Shown: piece by piece, positions 8,491 to 15,388 of the stretch
How positions within the stretch are numbered: position 1 is the first letter of the stretch
How the letters are laid out: every line of letters starts with the position of its first letter
Source: Putridiphycobacter sp965367695
Lineage (GTDB): Bacteria > Bacteroidota > Bacteroidia > Flavobacteriales_D > Crocinitomicaceae
Assembly: GCA_965367695.1 (NCBI GenBank)
Contig: CBDUKB010000035.1
Coordinates: 1 to 19,172 of the forward strand
Direction: 5' to 3'
Length of the DNA stretch: 19,172 nt
The notes under the pieces: generated by a model
The model's database searches: none
Told to the model about the DNA's origin: nothing
What the model saw: only the letters and a program-made list of their open reading frames with translations
Position numbers and translations under genes: made by a program

Positions 8491-9480
8491 CTATTGATAA
8501 GCTTCAGGAATACTTTCTTCAAGTTTACTAAAATCTTCTAACTTCTTTTTCATCATTGCACCATGAATACTTGCGTTTAACTCAAATCCAATTAATAAGG
8601 CATAGGCATTCAAATAAATCCATATCAAGATAATCATCACGGTTCCTACTGAACCATACAATTCATTGTAATTTGCAAAGCTTTGGATGTAGAGGGAATA
8701 CATTAAAAAGATAATAATAATTAAAATGGTTGCCAAAGTGGCCCCTGCCGATAAAAATTTAAATGTCGACTGATCTGAAGGTCCTAAATAATACAATACT
8801 GCGATACTAAAATAAATAATTGCTCCTATGATAATAAACCCTAAGCTATAATTTATCCAACCATAATTATTGCTAATAAAATCGAAATTTTCAGCCCCAA
8901 GTTGGAGTAATTTTCTTTGCCAAACCATGAGTAAAAACATAAAAATAATGGAAATGATAAAACCAACTACCAAGGCAAATGAAATCATTCGAGTAGAAAA
9001 CCAAGATCTTTTTTCAAATTTTATTTTGGAAGAATTGAAAGAGCGAATCATCACTGAAAATCCATTAGAAATAAAGTATAATGCCATGATAAATCCTATA
9101 GATAAGATGGAGTTTACAGTTGAATTTTCAAATTCACTGAGCCCATCAATAAACTTATCGACCAGCATTTCGGGAATAAACCCAGATAGTATTGGAATAA
9201 TGTCTTTTTTTAAATCAAAAAAGGGGACATAAGCACATGAAACAACCAATACCAATGCCAAAGGAATAAGCGCCAAATAAAAATGAAAAGCCAAAGAAGA
9301 AGCTCTTGTGCCAATGAGTCCTTTTCTGATGGTCCAAACAAAGAAGAATATTATTTCCCATAAGGAAACTCCTTCAAATCCAGGGATAATTATTTTTCTA
9401 GAAATGTGGATGGTCTTACGCACAATTGTGACCCTCCCAATTCTAAACAACCGCAAAATATATTTAATGATGCTATTCAT
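8491..9480 (-). CDS. YihY/BrkB family inner membrane protein
   Basis: A 329-residue integral membrane protein with about six transmembrane helices (near residues 64-85, 123-145, 165-187, 210-232, 245-266, 277-300). Family hallmarks are RASSLAFHFYLALIP (59-73), YNELYGSVGT (271-280) followed by a hydrophobic helix with IWIYL, and GFELNA (298-303). BrkB/YihY proteins were once labelled ribonuclease BN; that activity belongs to another protein, and the family is now treated as putative transporters of unknown substrate. The frame is open upstream to a TTG at 9561, but I place the start at the ATG at 9480, because the extra 27 codons run across the promoter of the divergent bestrophin gene and have no family-like sequence. 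It diverges from that gene with a 97-base gap. Confidence 0.9.
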   Translation of the reverse strand: MNSIIKYILRLFRIGRVTIVRKTIHISRKIIIPGFEGVSLWEIIFFFVWTIRKGLIGTRASSLAFHFYLALIPLALVLVVSCAYVPFFDLKKDIIPILSGFIPEMLVDKFIDGLSEFENSTVNSILSIGFIMALYFISNGFSVMIRSFNSSKIKFEKRSWFSTRMISFALVVGFIISIIFMFLLMVWQRKLLQLGAENFDFISNNYGWINYSLGFIIIGAIIYFSIAVLYYLGPSDQSTFKFLSAGATLATILIIIIFLMYSLYIQSFANYNELYGSVGTVMIILIWIYLNAYALLIGFELNASIHGAMMKKKLEDFSKLEESIPEAYQ

Positions 9481-9523
9481 ATACAAAAGAGTAAATATAA
9501 TTGAATTTATATTAAAAATATAT

Positions 9524-9552
9524 TTTGACCTCATTAGTAAAATATATCTTTG
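9524..9552 (+). promoter_or_regulatory. Predicted Bacteroidota promoter for the bestrophin gene
   Basis: TTTG at 9524-9527 and an exact TATCTTTG (TAnnTTTG) at 9545-9552 are separated by 17 bases, at the short end of the accepted range. Transcription from about 9559 would leave a leader of about 19 bases before the ATG at 9578. The element lies in the divergent gap and helps rule out the longer start of the minus-strand BrkB gene. Confidence 0.5.
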
Positions 9553-9577
9553 TCTTTTCAATTTAAAACTCTAAAAA

Positions 9578-10447
9578 ATGATTAAATACAATCCTAAAAC
9601 ATGGTTCGTTCACATATTCAATTTTCGAAAGAGTGATACATTTATTATCTTGTGGAAGGAATTGGTTTTAATAGCTTTATTTACATTAGGCTTGACTTAT
9701 GTAGAAATCCATTTCATGAAAAATCAAGAAATGTTAAAGGGGCTGATGAGTGTTTACTCACTAGTAGGTTTCGTCATTTCTTTGTTATTGGTTTTTAGAA
9801 CCAATACTGCCTATGAACGTTGGTGGGAAGGCCGAAAGAAATGGGGTGAACTCGTTAATAATTCAAGAAATTTGGCCATCAAGTTAAGTACCATGGTGAA
9901 TGATAAAGAAGACAAGCTGTTTTTTCAGAGAATGATTCCGAATTACGCTTTTGGTATGAAGGAGCATTTAAGAAATGGTGTAGAAATTGATGAACTTAAT
10001 TTAAATGAAGAAGAGCAATTGGAAATTGTAAAGTACGAACATCAAACAAGCTACCTAGCAAAAAAAATGTATGCCAGGGTTCAAAAAATAAAGGATGCAG
10101 GCGAAATTACACAAATGGAATTTTTAGCCATAGATACCAATTTAAAAACTTTTAGTGACATTATTGGCGCTTGTGAACGAATAAAAAACACCCCAATTCC
10201 TTACTCTTATTCTTCTTTTTTAAAAAAGTTTATTTTTATTTACGTAGTTACATTGCCATTGGCTTTTGTAAGTAATTTTGGTTACTATTCTGCAATTATT
10301 GCAACCTTTGTTTTTTATGTGTTAGTGAGTATGGAAATATTGGCTGAAGAAATTGAAGATCCATTTGGCGTAGATGAAAATGATTTGCCAACTGATGAAT
10401 TATGTGAAAAAATTAAGGCAAATGTAACTGAAATATTACTGAATTAA
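9578..10447 (+). CDS. Bestrophin-family ion channel (UPF0187 type)
   Basis: This 289-residue membrane protein matches bacterial bestrophins, pentameric anion or cation channels of the inner membrane (the Klebsiella KpBest structure is the reference). Signatures visible are FRTNTAYERWWEGRKKWGEL (residues 73-92), with the Arg-Trp-Trp-Glu-Gly core after the second membrane helix; GACERIKNTPIPYSY (197-211); and EEIEDPFG followed by ENDLP (about 257-271). Hydrophobic helices lie near 26-42, 54-73, 216-232 and 238-256. Length is normal for prokaryotic members. It has its own promoter-like sequence. Its TAA stop overlaps the stop of the convergent thymidine kinase gene by four bases (TTAA). Ion selectivity cannot be read from the sequence. 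Confidence 0.93.
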   Translation: MIKYNPKTWFVHIFNFRKSDTFIILWKELVLIALFTLGLTYVEIHFMKNQEMLKGLMSVYSLVGFVISLLLVFRTNTAYERWWEGRKKWGELVNNSRNLAIKLSTMVNDKEDKLFFQRMIPNYAFGMKEHLRNGVEIDELNLNEEEQLEIVKYEHQTSYLAKKMYARVQKIKDAGEITQMEFLAIDTNLKTFSDIIGACERIKNTPIPYSYSSFLKKFIFIYVVTLPLAFVSNFGYYSAIIATFVFYVLVSMEILAEEIEDPFGVDENDLPTDELCEKIKANVTEILLN

Positions 10448-11052
10448 TATTTTGAAACTTCAACATAACAACTCCTACACAAAGGGACATATTTATCTTT
10501 TTCACCCAAGACAACCGTTTCTATTTCTGTGGTAATTCTATAAGAAAAACGTGCATGCCCTGAACAAAAAGTGCAAACGGAATTTAATTTTATAATTTCA
10601 TCTGCAATTGATAAAAGCTGTGGCATGGCGCCAAATGGTCTTGTTTTAAAATCTAAGTCAAGTCCAGAAATGATGACAATTTTCTCCTTAAGGGCCAAGT
10701 TTTGACAAACTTCTACAATTTCATCACTAAAAAATTGCGCTTCATCAATGGCAAAAACATCAATTTCATCCTGAAAGTCATACATTTCTGAAGGGTTTTT
10801 GATGGCGATTGCATTAATACTTTCTTTGTCGTGAGAAACTACTTGCTCCTCAGCATACCGATTGTCTAAACCAGGCTTGAAAACTTGAATGCGCCGATTT
10901 GCATCAGCATATTCTTTGATGACACGAATAAGTGTTTTGGTCTTTCCAGAAAACATAGGACCGCAGATAACCCGAAGCTTTGCGTTTTCAGCTACTGTAG
11001 TAAATTGACTTTTTAATGAGATTTTAACATCCCTTTTGTGAGAAATTTCCAA
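10444..11052 (-). CDS. tdk: Thymidine kinase, type II
   Basis: This enzyme phosphorylates thymidine to dTMP with ATP in the pyrimidine salvage pathway (cytoplasmic). The 202-residue product shows a P-loop GPMFSGKT (residues 31-38), a DEAQFF motif (103-108) with the likely catalytic Glu 104, a lasso-type segment near 160-190 with four zinc-binding Cys (160, 163, 192, 195), and the nucleoside-binding region before CRSC. No ATG lies between the upstream in-frame stop and the P-loop, and the Met inside the P-loop cannot be the start, so translation must begin at a non-ATG codon. TTG at 11052 gives about 27 residues before the conserved core, slightly long but reasonable, and lies about 20 bases after a -7 element. 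The gene is convergent with the bestrophin gene, with overlapping stops, and divergent from the gene at 11126. Confidence 0.95.
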   Translation of the reverse strand: MEISHKRDVKISLKSQFTTVAENAKLRVICGPMFSGKTKTLIRVIKEYADANRRIQVFKPGLDNRYAEEQVVSHDKESINAIAIKNPSEMYDFQDEIDVFAIDEAQFFSDEIVEVCQNLALKEKIVIISGLDLDFKTRPFGAMPQLLSIADEIIKLNSVCTFCSGHARFSYRITTEIETVVLGEKDKYVPLCRSCYVEVSKY

Positions 11053-11071
11053 AATATATCCGTTTATTTCT

Positions 11072-11079
11072 CAAATATA
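11072..11079 (-). promoter_or_regulatory. Predicted -7 element for the thymidine kinase gene
   Basis: On the minus strand TATATTTG matches TAnnTTTG exactly and ends 19 bases before the proposed TTG start at 11052. No clear -33 TTG is present. The position supports a short leader and the TTG start. Confidence 0.4.
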
Positions 11080-11125
11080 AACTTAAATTTATACCATTAT
11101 AAAAATTGTGCATAACTAACATAAA

Positions 11126-11818
11126 ATGGGTATAACAAATTTCCACACCTTAGAAGAATTAGCCACTACTTTAAAAGAAAAAATCAAAAAATTGTCAGCT
11201 GGCAATTTACCAATTGGTGAAGTAGAAGCATTAACTGAATCAGCAAAAGAGATTTATGAAAGGCTAGTGATTATACGCTACAAGTCTTATGAAAACACAA
11301 ATGAAAAAGTAGCAGATCCAGTGCAAAAACCCGTGGTTAAGAAACAAGAACAAAAAGAAGATTTAGTTGGGTCTGAAGAAGAATTAATGATGTTTGATTT
11401 TACGGATGCTATGCCAGAAGCAGTTTCAGAAACGCAGGAAATAACGGAAGAAAAAAAGCTAGATAAAACAAACACGCAACCAGAAAAAGAAAAGCAAGCA
11501 ATTCCTGAAAAAAAAGAAAATTCACTGAACGATCACTTTAAAAAAGAAGATCAATCTGTCGGAAAAAAATTATCGAAATCTCCAATTGCCGATTTAAAAG
11601 CACACATTGGAATGAATCATAAGTTTACTTATATCAAAGAATTATTCAATGGAAAAAGTGATGATTATAACTTGGCCATTGAAAACTTGAATCAAAGTGG
11701 TTCAAAAGCAGCGGCTTTTTCACTTCTAGACAATATGAAAAAAGCGCATAAATGGGATGAAGAAAATCCAACTGTAATCAATTTCTCGGATTTAATTGAA
11801 AGGAGATTTACCAATTGA
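11126..11818 (+). CDS. Conserved Bacteroidota hypothetical protein with helical ends and charged linker
   Basis: I do not know a function for this 230-residue soluble protein. It has three parts: a short helical N-terminal segment (about 1-55), a low-complexity Lys/Glu/Gln-rich linker (about 57-150, probably disordered), and a compact C-terminal domain (about 152-230) containing IADLKAHIGMNHKFTYIKELF, D-Y-N-x-A-I-x-x-L-N, and a final DLIERRF. This C-terminal segment is, from memory, a recurrent uncharacterised module of Bacteroidota proteins. There is no signal peptide or membrane segment. The last codons overlap the start of the M28 peptidase gene (TTGA), and the peptidase's ribosome binding site lies inside this reading frame, so the two genes are almost certainly co-transcribed and translationally coupled. 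The ATG at 11126 begins directly with the conserved helical segment. Confidence 0.8.
   Translation: MGITNFHTLEELATTLKEKIKKLSAGNLPIGEVEALTESAKEIYERLVIIRYKSYENTNEKVADPVQKPVVKKQEQKEDLVGSEEELMMFDFTDAMPEAVSETQEITEEKKLDKTNTQPEKEKQAIPEKKENSLNDHFKKEDQSVGKKLSKSPIADLKAHIGMNHKFTYIKELFNGKSDDYNLAIENLNQSGSKAAAFSLLDNMKKAHKWDEENPTVINFSDLIERRFTN
11799..11805 (+). promoter_or_regulatory. Shine-Dalgarno sequence for the TTG-initiated peptidase gene
   Basis: AAAGGAG at 11799-11805 lies 9 bases before the TTG at 11815 and inside the end of the upstream gene. Good Shine-Dalgarno sequences are uncommon in this phylum and in this window, and this one fixes the start of the downstream peptidase at the TTG. Confidence 0.65.
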
Positions 11819-13059
11819 GATTTTTAATTAGCATATTTTTTATTTTTGGTCTGACTTATAGTTGGGGACAGAAAGCGTATGCAGAAAGTATTTTAAAAGA
11901 CCTATGTAGCGATTATTTTGCTGGAAGGGGTTATGTGGATGATGGGGTTGATAAAGCAGCCAGTTATCTCATCAATGAGTTCAAGAAAATTGGTATTGCA
12001 CCTTTTCCGGGTAAATCTTATGCACAAAACTATTCCTTTGATGTCAATACTTTCCCCAATCAATTAACTGTCCAACTCGACGGTGAAGATCTAAGGGCTG
12101 GTCTGGATTACTTAGTAAATGCTAATTCTGGTAAAACAATTGGAACTTTTCAACCGATTCATATTTCGATTGAAAATTTTTCAGAAGATATCAAGGACTT
12201 GAAAAAAAGTTTAAATTTTCAAACTATTTTGGTTTTTGATGCCAGGTCAATTAAAAGCAGGGATAGTATTCAAGCATATCATCAATTGGCAGTTCAATCA
12301 ACTAATTTCTATCCTGTTATTTGGGTTTCGGATTCAAAATTGATGTACAGTGTTGGTCGTGAACAATATAAAAATGCCATGATTACTATTCATGGTAATA
12401 AGTATAAAAAGGCCAAAAATATAGGCATTCAAATTGAACCAGTATTTATAAAAGGTTTCGAAAATAAAAATGTTATTGGATACATAAAAGGTAAAAAAGA
12501 AAAAAAATATATAGTATTAACTGGTCATTATGACCATTTGGGTAAAATGGGTCAGGCCATGTTTCCGGGGGCAAACGACAATGCAAGTGGTATTGCTATG
12601 CTCCTTTCACTTGCAAAATTTTATACCTTAAATCAACCAAAATATAGCATTGTCATCATTTTATTTAGTGGTGAAGAAGCTGGTTTGGAAGGATCAAAGT
12701 ATTTTGTTAATCATCCATTTTTTCAGTTAGATAAAATTAAATTTCTACTGAACGTTGATATTATGGGAAGTGCAAATGATGGTATTACAGCAGTGAATGG
12801 CACTGAATATCCAAAGTATTTTAAAAAGTTAAGCAAACTGAATAAAAAAGGTGCCTACTTACCCTTGGTTAAAAAACGAGGCCCTACACAAAATTCAGAT
12901 CATTATTATTTTAGCCAAACTGGTGTGCCTTCCTTTTTCGTCTACTCAATGGGTGATTGCAAAAATTACCATGATGTAAATGACAAAGCAGCTGAAACGA
13001 GTTTAAATAATTTTGATAAAGTACTGGCTTTATTCGTTGATTTTATCAATAAAATATAA
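11815..13059 (+). CDS. Exported M28-family zinc metallopeptidase
   Basis: A 414-residue exported aminopeptidase-type enzyme. It starts at TTG: no ATG occurs before residue 177, and the TTG is followed directly by a signal peptide (RFLISIFFIFGLTYSWGQ) and preceded by AAAGGAG. The mature N-terminal part (about 20-220) is a prodomain/PA-like region; the catalytic domain has the M28 pattern: TGHYDHLG (His 238), GANDNASG (Asp 255), FSGEEAGLEGS (Glu 287 as base, Glu 288 as ligand), NVDIMG (Asp 315), and YHDVND (His 386). All residues needed for two zinc ions are present. Members remove N-terminal amino acids from peptides in the periplasm or outside the cell. The TTG overlaps the TGA of the upstream gene. 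No T9SS sorting domain is visible, so a periplasmic location is more likely than secretion. Confidence 0.92.
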   Translation: MRFLISIFFIFGLTYSWGQKAYAESILKDLCSDYFAGRGYVDDGVDKAASYLINEFKKIGIAPFPGKSYAQNYSFDVNTFPNQLTVQLDGEDLRAGLDYLVNANSGKTIGTFQPIHISIENFSEDIKDLKKSLNFQTILVFDARSIKSRDSIQAYHQLAVQSTNFYPVIWVSDSKLMYSVGREQYKNAMITIHGNKYKKAKNIGIQIEPVFIKGFENKNVIGYIKGKKEKKYIVLTGHYDHLGKMGQAMFPGANDNASGIAMLLSLAKFYTLNQPKYSIVIILFSGEEAGLEGSKYFVNHPFFQLDKIKFLLNVDIMGSANDGITAVNGTEYPKYFKKLSKLNKKGAYLPLVKKRGPTQNSDHYYFSQTGVPSFFVYSMGDCKNYHDVNDKAAETSLNNFDKVLALFVDFINKI

Positions 13060-13141
13060 ACTACATTTCATCTTTTAAATAGACTTGTATGTTTATGAAT
13101 AATTAATAAAATTATGACTCTGTATTCTAAAAATAAACCCT

Positions 13142-13149
13142 TATTTTTG
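13142..13149 (+). promoter_or_regulatory. Predicted -7 element for the TPR lipoprotein gene
   Basis: TATTTTTG matches TAnnTTTG exactly, 16 bases before the ATG at 13166. No good -33 TTG was found at the proper distance, so confidence is limited. Confidence 0.35.
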
Positions 13150-13165
13150 GACTTAAATATTTTTT

Positions 13166-14191
13166 ATGATCAGGATTACATTGATTTTATTATTTGCTGT
13201 GCTTGTGGGTTGTCAACCCAAAGAAACTAATTCAGATGAAATAATTAAAACAGAGACTAAGGTTGATAGTTTCAAATTGTTGACAGCTGCTATTTCAAGT
13301 CAATCTAAAAATGCTCAAAATTGGGTAAATCGCGCTGACTATTTTATTAAAATAGGGAATATAAAAGACGCTAAAATAGATTTGGAAGAAGCCATCATGT
13401 TGGATTCTACCAATGCGAAGTATCGTTATAAATATGGGAATGTATTAATAGGTGTACTTGATTTAGCTGGAGCGAAATATAATTTTGAATATGCAATTAA
13501 ACGCGATTCCATGCTTGCTGAAGCATATGTTGGATTGGGTAGGGTTTATGCTTTGATAGACAATCCTGGTATGGCAACCGCATATTTAAATAAAGCCTAT
13601 AAAATCAATAAAAATTTACCAGAGGCTTATTTTTTAGAAGGGTTAATTTACCGTTCAGATTATCAACAAACTGAAAGACAAGAAAGCTGGGCACGTGCAA
13701 AGTCTTCTTTTCAAACCGCAGTGGAACAAAATCCCAGGTTTTATGACGCATACATTATGTTAGGTGTGATGAATGCGGCAGAAGATAATGTATTAGCTTT
13801 AGATTACTTTAATTCAGCCCTTGAAATAGCACCAGAAAGTACAGAGGCATGGTATAACAAAGGGATTTATTATCAAGAACATAAAAAATATGAACAAGCG
13901 AAATATTGTTACAGAAAAATAATTGCTATCGATACCATGCATTATGAAGCATATTACAATCAAGGCTATATTCAGAATGGGTTGGATAAAAACTATGACA
14001 GCGCCATATACTTTTTTGAAAAGGCCACTTTAATTGATACACTTTCAGCCAATGCTTTTAATAATTTAGGTTTGGCTCATGAATATAAAGGGAACAAAGA
14101 AATTGCTATTCAAAACTATAAAAAAGCCATTTTATTGCAACCTGACTTTGAATTGGCTAAAAAGAATTTGGAGATTGTATTGGCGAAATAA
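13166..14191 (+). CDS. TPR-repeat lipoprotein
   Basis: A 341-residue lipoprotein: the signal sequence ends in LVGC with the acylated Cys at residue 16. From about residue 50 to the end, roughly eight tetratricopeptide repeats follow one another (near 50-83, 84-117, 118-151, 152-190, 193-225, 226-259, 260-294, 295-328), with the usual small and aromatic positions, for example AYVGLGRVYALIDNPGMATA and AFNNLGLAHEYKGNKEIAIQ. TPR arrays bind other proteins, so an envelope scaffold or assembly factor is plausible; the partner is unknown. The fourth repeat has a few extra residues (RSDYQQTERQES). Its TAA stop shares one base with the ATG of the next gene (TAATG), so it is translationally coupled to a membrane protein that may be a functional partner. 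Confidence 0.88.
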   Translation: MIRITLILLFAVLVGCQPKETNSDEIIKTETKVDSFKLLTAAISSQSKNAQNWVNRADYFIKIGNIKDAKIDLEEAIMLDSTNAKYRYKYGNVLIGVLDLAGAKYNFEYAIKRDSMLAEAYVGLGRVYALIDNPGMATAYLNKAYKINKNLPEAYFLEGLIYRSDYQQTERQESWARAKSSFQTAVEQNPRFYDAYIMLGVMNAAEDNVLALDYFNSALEIAPESTEAWYNKGIYYQEHKKYEQAKYCYRKIIAIDTMHYEAYYNQGYIQNGLDKNYDSAIYFFEKATLIDTLSANAFNNLGLAHEYKGNKEIAIQNYKKAILLQPDFELAKKNLEIVLAK

Positions 14192-14817
14192 TGAAAATCA
14201 TCAATCGGCTTAAAAATCAAAATGTGCAGCAAAATGCACTTGAATTATTATTTCCAATTGTTGGTTTTGTTTTTTTCGATTGGTCTTTTTTAATCATTAT
14301 TCTATTTTATTTGACCGATCAAATTGGAGCAGAAATTGCGTTTTTGATGCGTTTAAAATTTGTTCAGAAGCTTTTTTTACCGATAAAAGTGTGGCTTTTT
14401 CCGACAGCAATTGCACTCAGTCTTACTTTTTTTATCTTGGAATTTTATTGGATACAGGCCGTTTTTATCAGTGAAAAATTTGATTGCGTTGAACCCTATT
14501 TTTGGTTAGAATTAAAACAGTTCTTAAAACAAGAATTTTTGTTTTTTCTTCCAATTTTAGTCTTTATGAATTACTATAAGGATAAAATGACTTTTTATAA
14601 ATCTAAATTGCCTTACGAAAATTCCCCGGAAAGAATGTTTGCTTTTCAAGTCCTGACATTTATAGCACGTTTCATTTGCATTGCATTAGTGATAGCATTG
14701 TGGCATATATTCAAATGGAGTGACTTGCTGTTTGTGTTGTTCATTCCAATCATTAAACTATCATATGATGCATGGATACTGCCTTGGAGTAAAATTAACT
14801 TATTCAAAGGCATTTAA
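14191..14817 (+). CDS. Polytopic membrane protein of unknown function
   Basis: The 208-residue product has five or six hydrophobic helices (about 17-34, 35-50, 70-92, 114-127, 150-172, 177-193) joined by short basic loops, and several aromatic residues close to the helix ends. No catalytic motif or known family was recognised with certainty; the N-terminal LLFPIVGFVFFDWSFL is loosely reminiscent of DUF6498-type membrane proteins, which I mention only as a lead. The ATG overlaps the stop of the TPR lipoprotein gene by one base, so the two are produced together. Its stop is followed immediately by the promoter-like sequence of idi. Confidence 0.75.
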   Translation: MKIINRLKNQNVQQNALELLFPIVGFVFFDWSFLIIILFYLTDQIGAEIAFLMRLKFVQKLFLPIKVWLFPTAIALSLTFFILEFYWIQAVFISEKFDCVEPYFWLELKQFLKQEFLFFLPILVFMNYYKDKMTFYKSKLPYENSPERMFAFQVLTFIARFICIALVIALWHIFKWSDLLFVLFIPIIKLSYDAWILPWSKINLFKGI

Positions 14818-14848
14818 TTGTTTTTACCGATTCAAACGCTTATTTTAG
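14818..14848 (+). promoter_or_regulatory. Predicted promoter for the idi unit
   Basis: TTG at 14818-14820 and TATTTTAG at 14841-14848 (one mismatch to TAnnTTTG) are spaced by 20 bases. Transcription from about 14855 would leave about 18 bases before the ATG at 14873, which excludes the in-frame TTG at 14849 as the start. Confidence 0.4.
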
Positions 14849-14872
14849 TTGAAAATTAACGGCCCTTTTGCA

Positions 14873-15388
14873 ATGAACGAATTTGTAATATTAGTGAATG
14901 AATTAGACCAAGAAATAGGACTAATGGAAAAAATGGAGGCGCATAAAAAAAGGTTATTGCACCGTGCATTTAGTGTTTTTATTTTTAATACTGAAGGGAA
15001 AATGCTGCTACAACAAAGGGCAGACTCAAAGTATCATTCTCCTAATTTGTGGACCAACACTTGTTGCAGTCATCCACGCAAGGGTGAAAGTACAATGGAA
15101 GCGGCAAACCGAAGACTGAAAGAAGAGATGGGGCTGCAATGCAAAGTATCTCATGAGTTTCAGTTTATTTATAAAGTTGATTTAGACCAAAACATGATTG
15201 AGCATGAATTAGATCATGTTTTTATGGGCGTTACTGACGATTTACCCGTCTTAAATTCAGCAGAAGTAAAGGCCTATCGATATGAATTTCCAGCAGCAGT
15301 AGCAAAGGAAATGGAAGATCAGCCAGACAGGTTTACATCTTGGTTTAAAATATGTTTTAAAGAAGTTTTAACCCATTTGCCTTCATGA
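14873..15388 (+). CDS. idi: Isopentenyl-diphosphate delta-isomerase, type I
   Basis: This cytoplasmic Nudix-fold enzyme interconverts isopentenyl and dimethylallyl diphosphate, supplying both starter units for isoprenoids (quinones, carotenoids, undecaprenyl phosphate). The 171-residue product has the type I signature: HRAFSVFIFN, LWTNTCCSHP with the catalytic Cys at about 65 and metal-binding His 67, a Nudix-like region with A-A-N-R-R-L-x-E-E-M-G, and IEHELDHVF with Glu 110 and Glu 112, equivalent to the paired Glu of the E. coli enzyme. Idi is essential only when isoprenoids are made through mevalonate, the route used by many Flavobacteriia, so its presence is consistent with that pathway. 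The ATG at 14873 is preferred over a TTG at 14849. The stop overlaps the next ATG (ATGA), indicating translational coupling. Confidence 0.95.
   Translation: MNEFVILVNELDQEIGLMEKMEAHKKRLLHRAFSVFIFNTEGKMLLQQRADSKYHSPNLWTNTCCSHPRKGESTMEAANRRLKEEMGLQCKVSHEFQFIYKVDLDQNMIEHELDHVFMGVTDDLPVLNSAEVKAYRYEFPAAVAKEMEDQPDRFTSWFKICFKEVLTHLPS

Noticed and set aside
9481..9561. 27-codon N-terminal extension of the BrkB protein
   Set aside because: It crosses the promoter-like sequence of the divergent bestrophin gene, and its A/T-rich codons encode nothing family-like.
8063..9574. Plus-strand open frames opposite the YceI-like and BrkB genes
   Set aside because: They are antisense shadows of well-supported genes and show no protein family features.
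14849..14872. TTG start for idi
   Set aside because: An ATG eight codons later gives a normal-length enzyme, and a promoter-like sequence ends just before this TTG.
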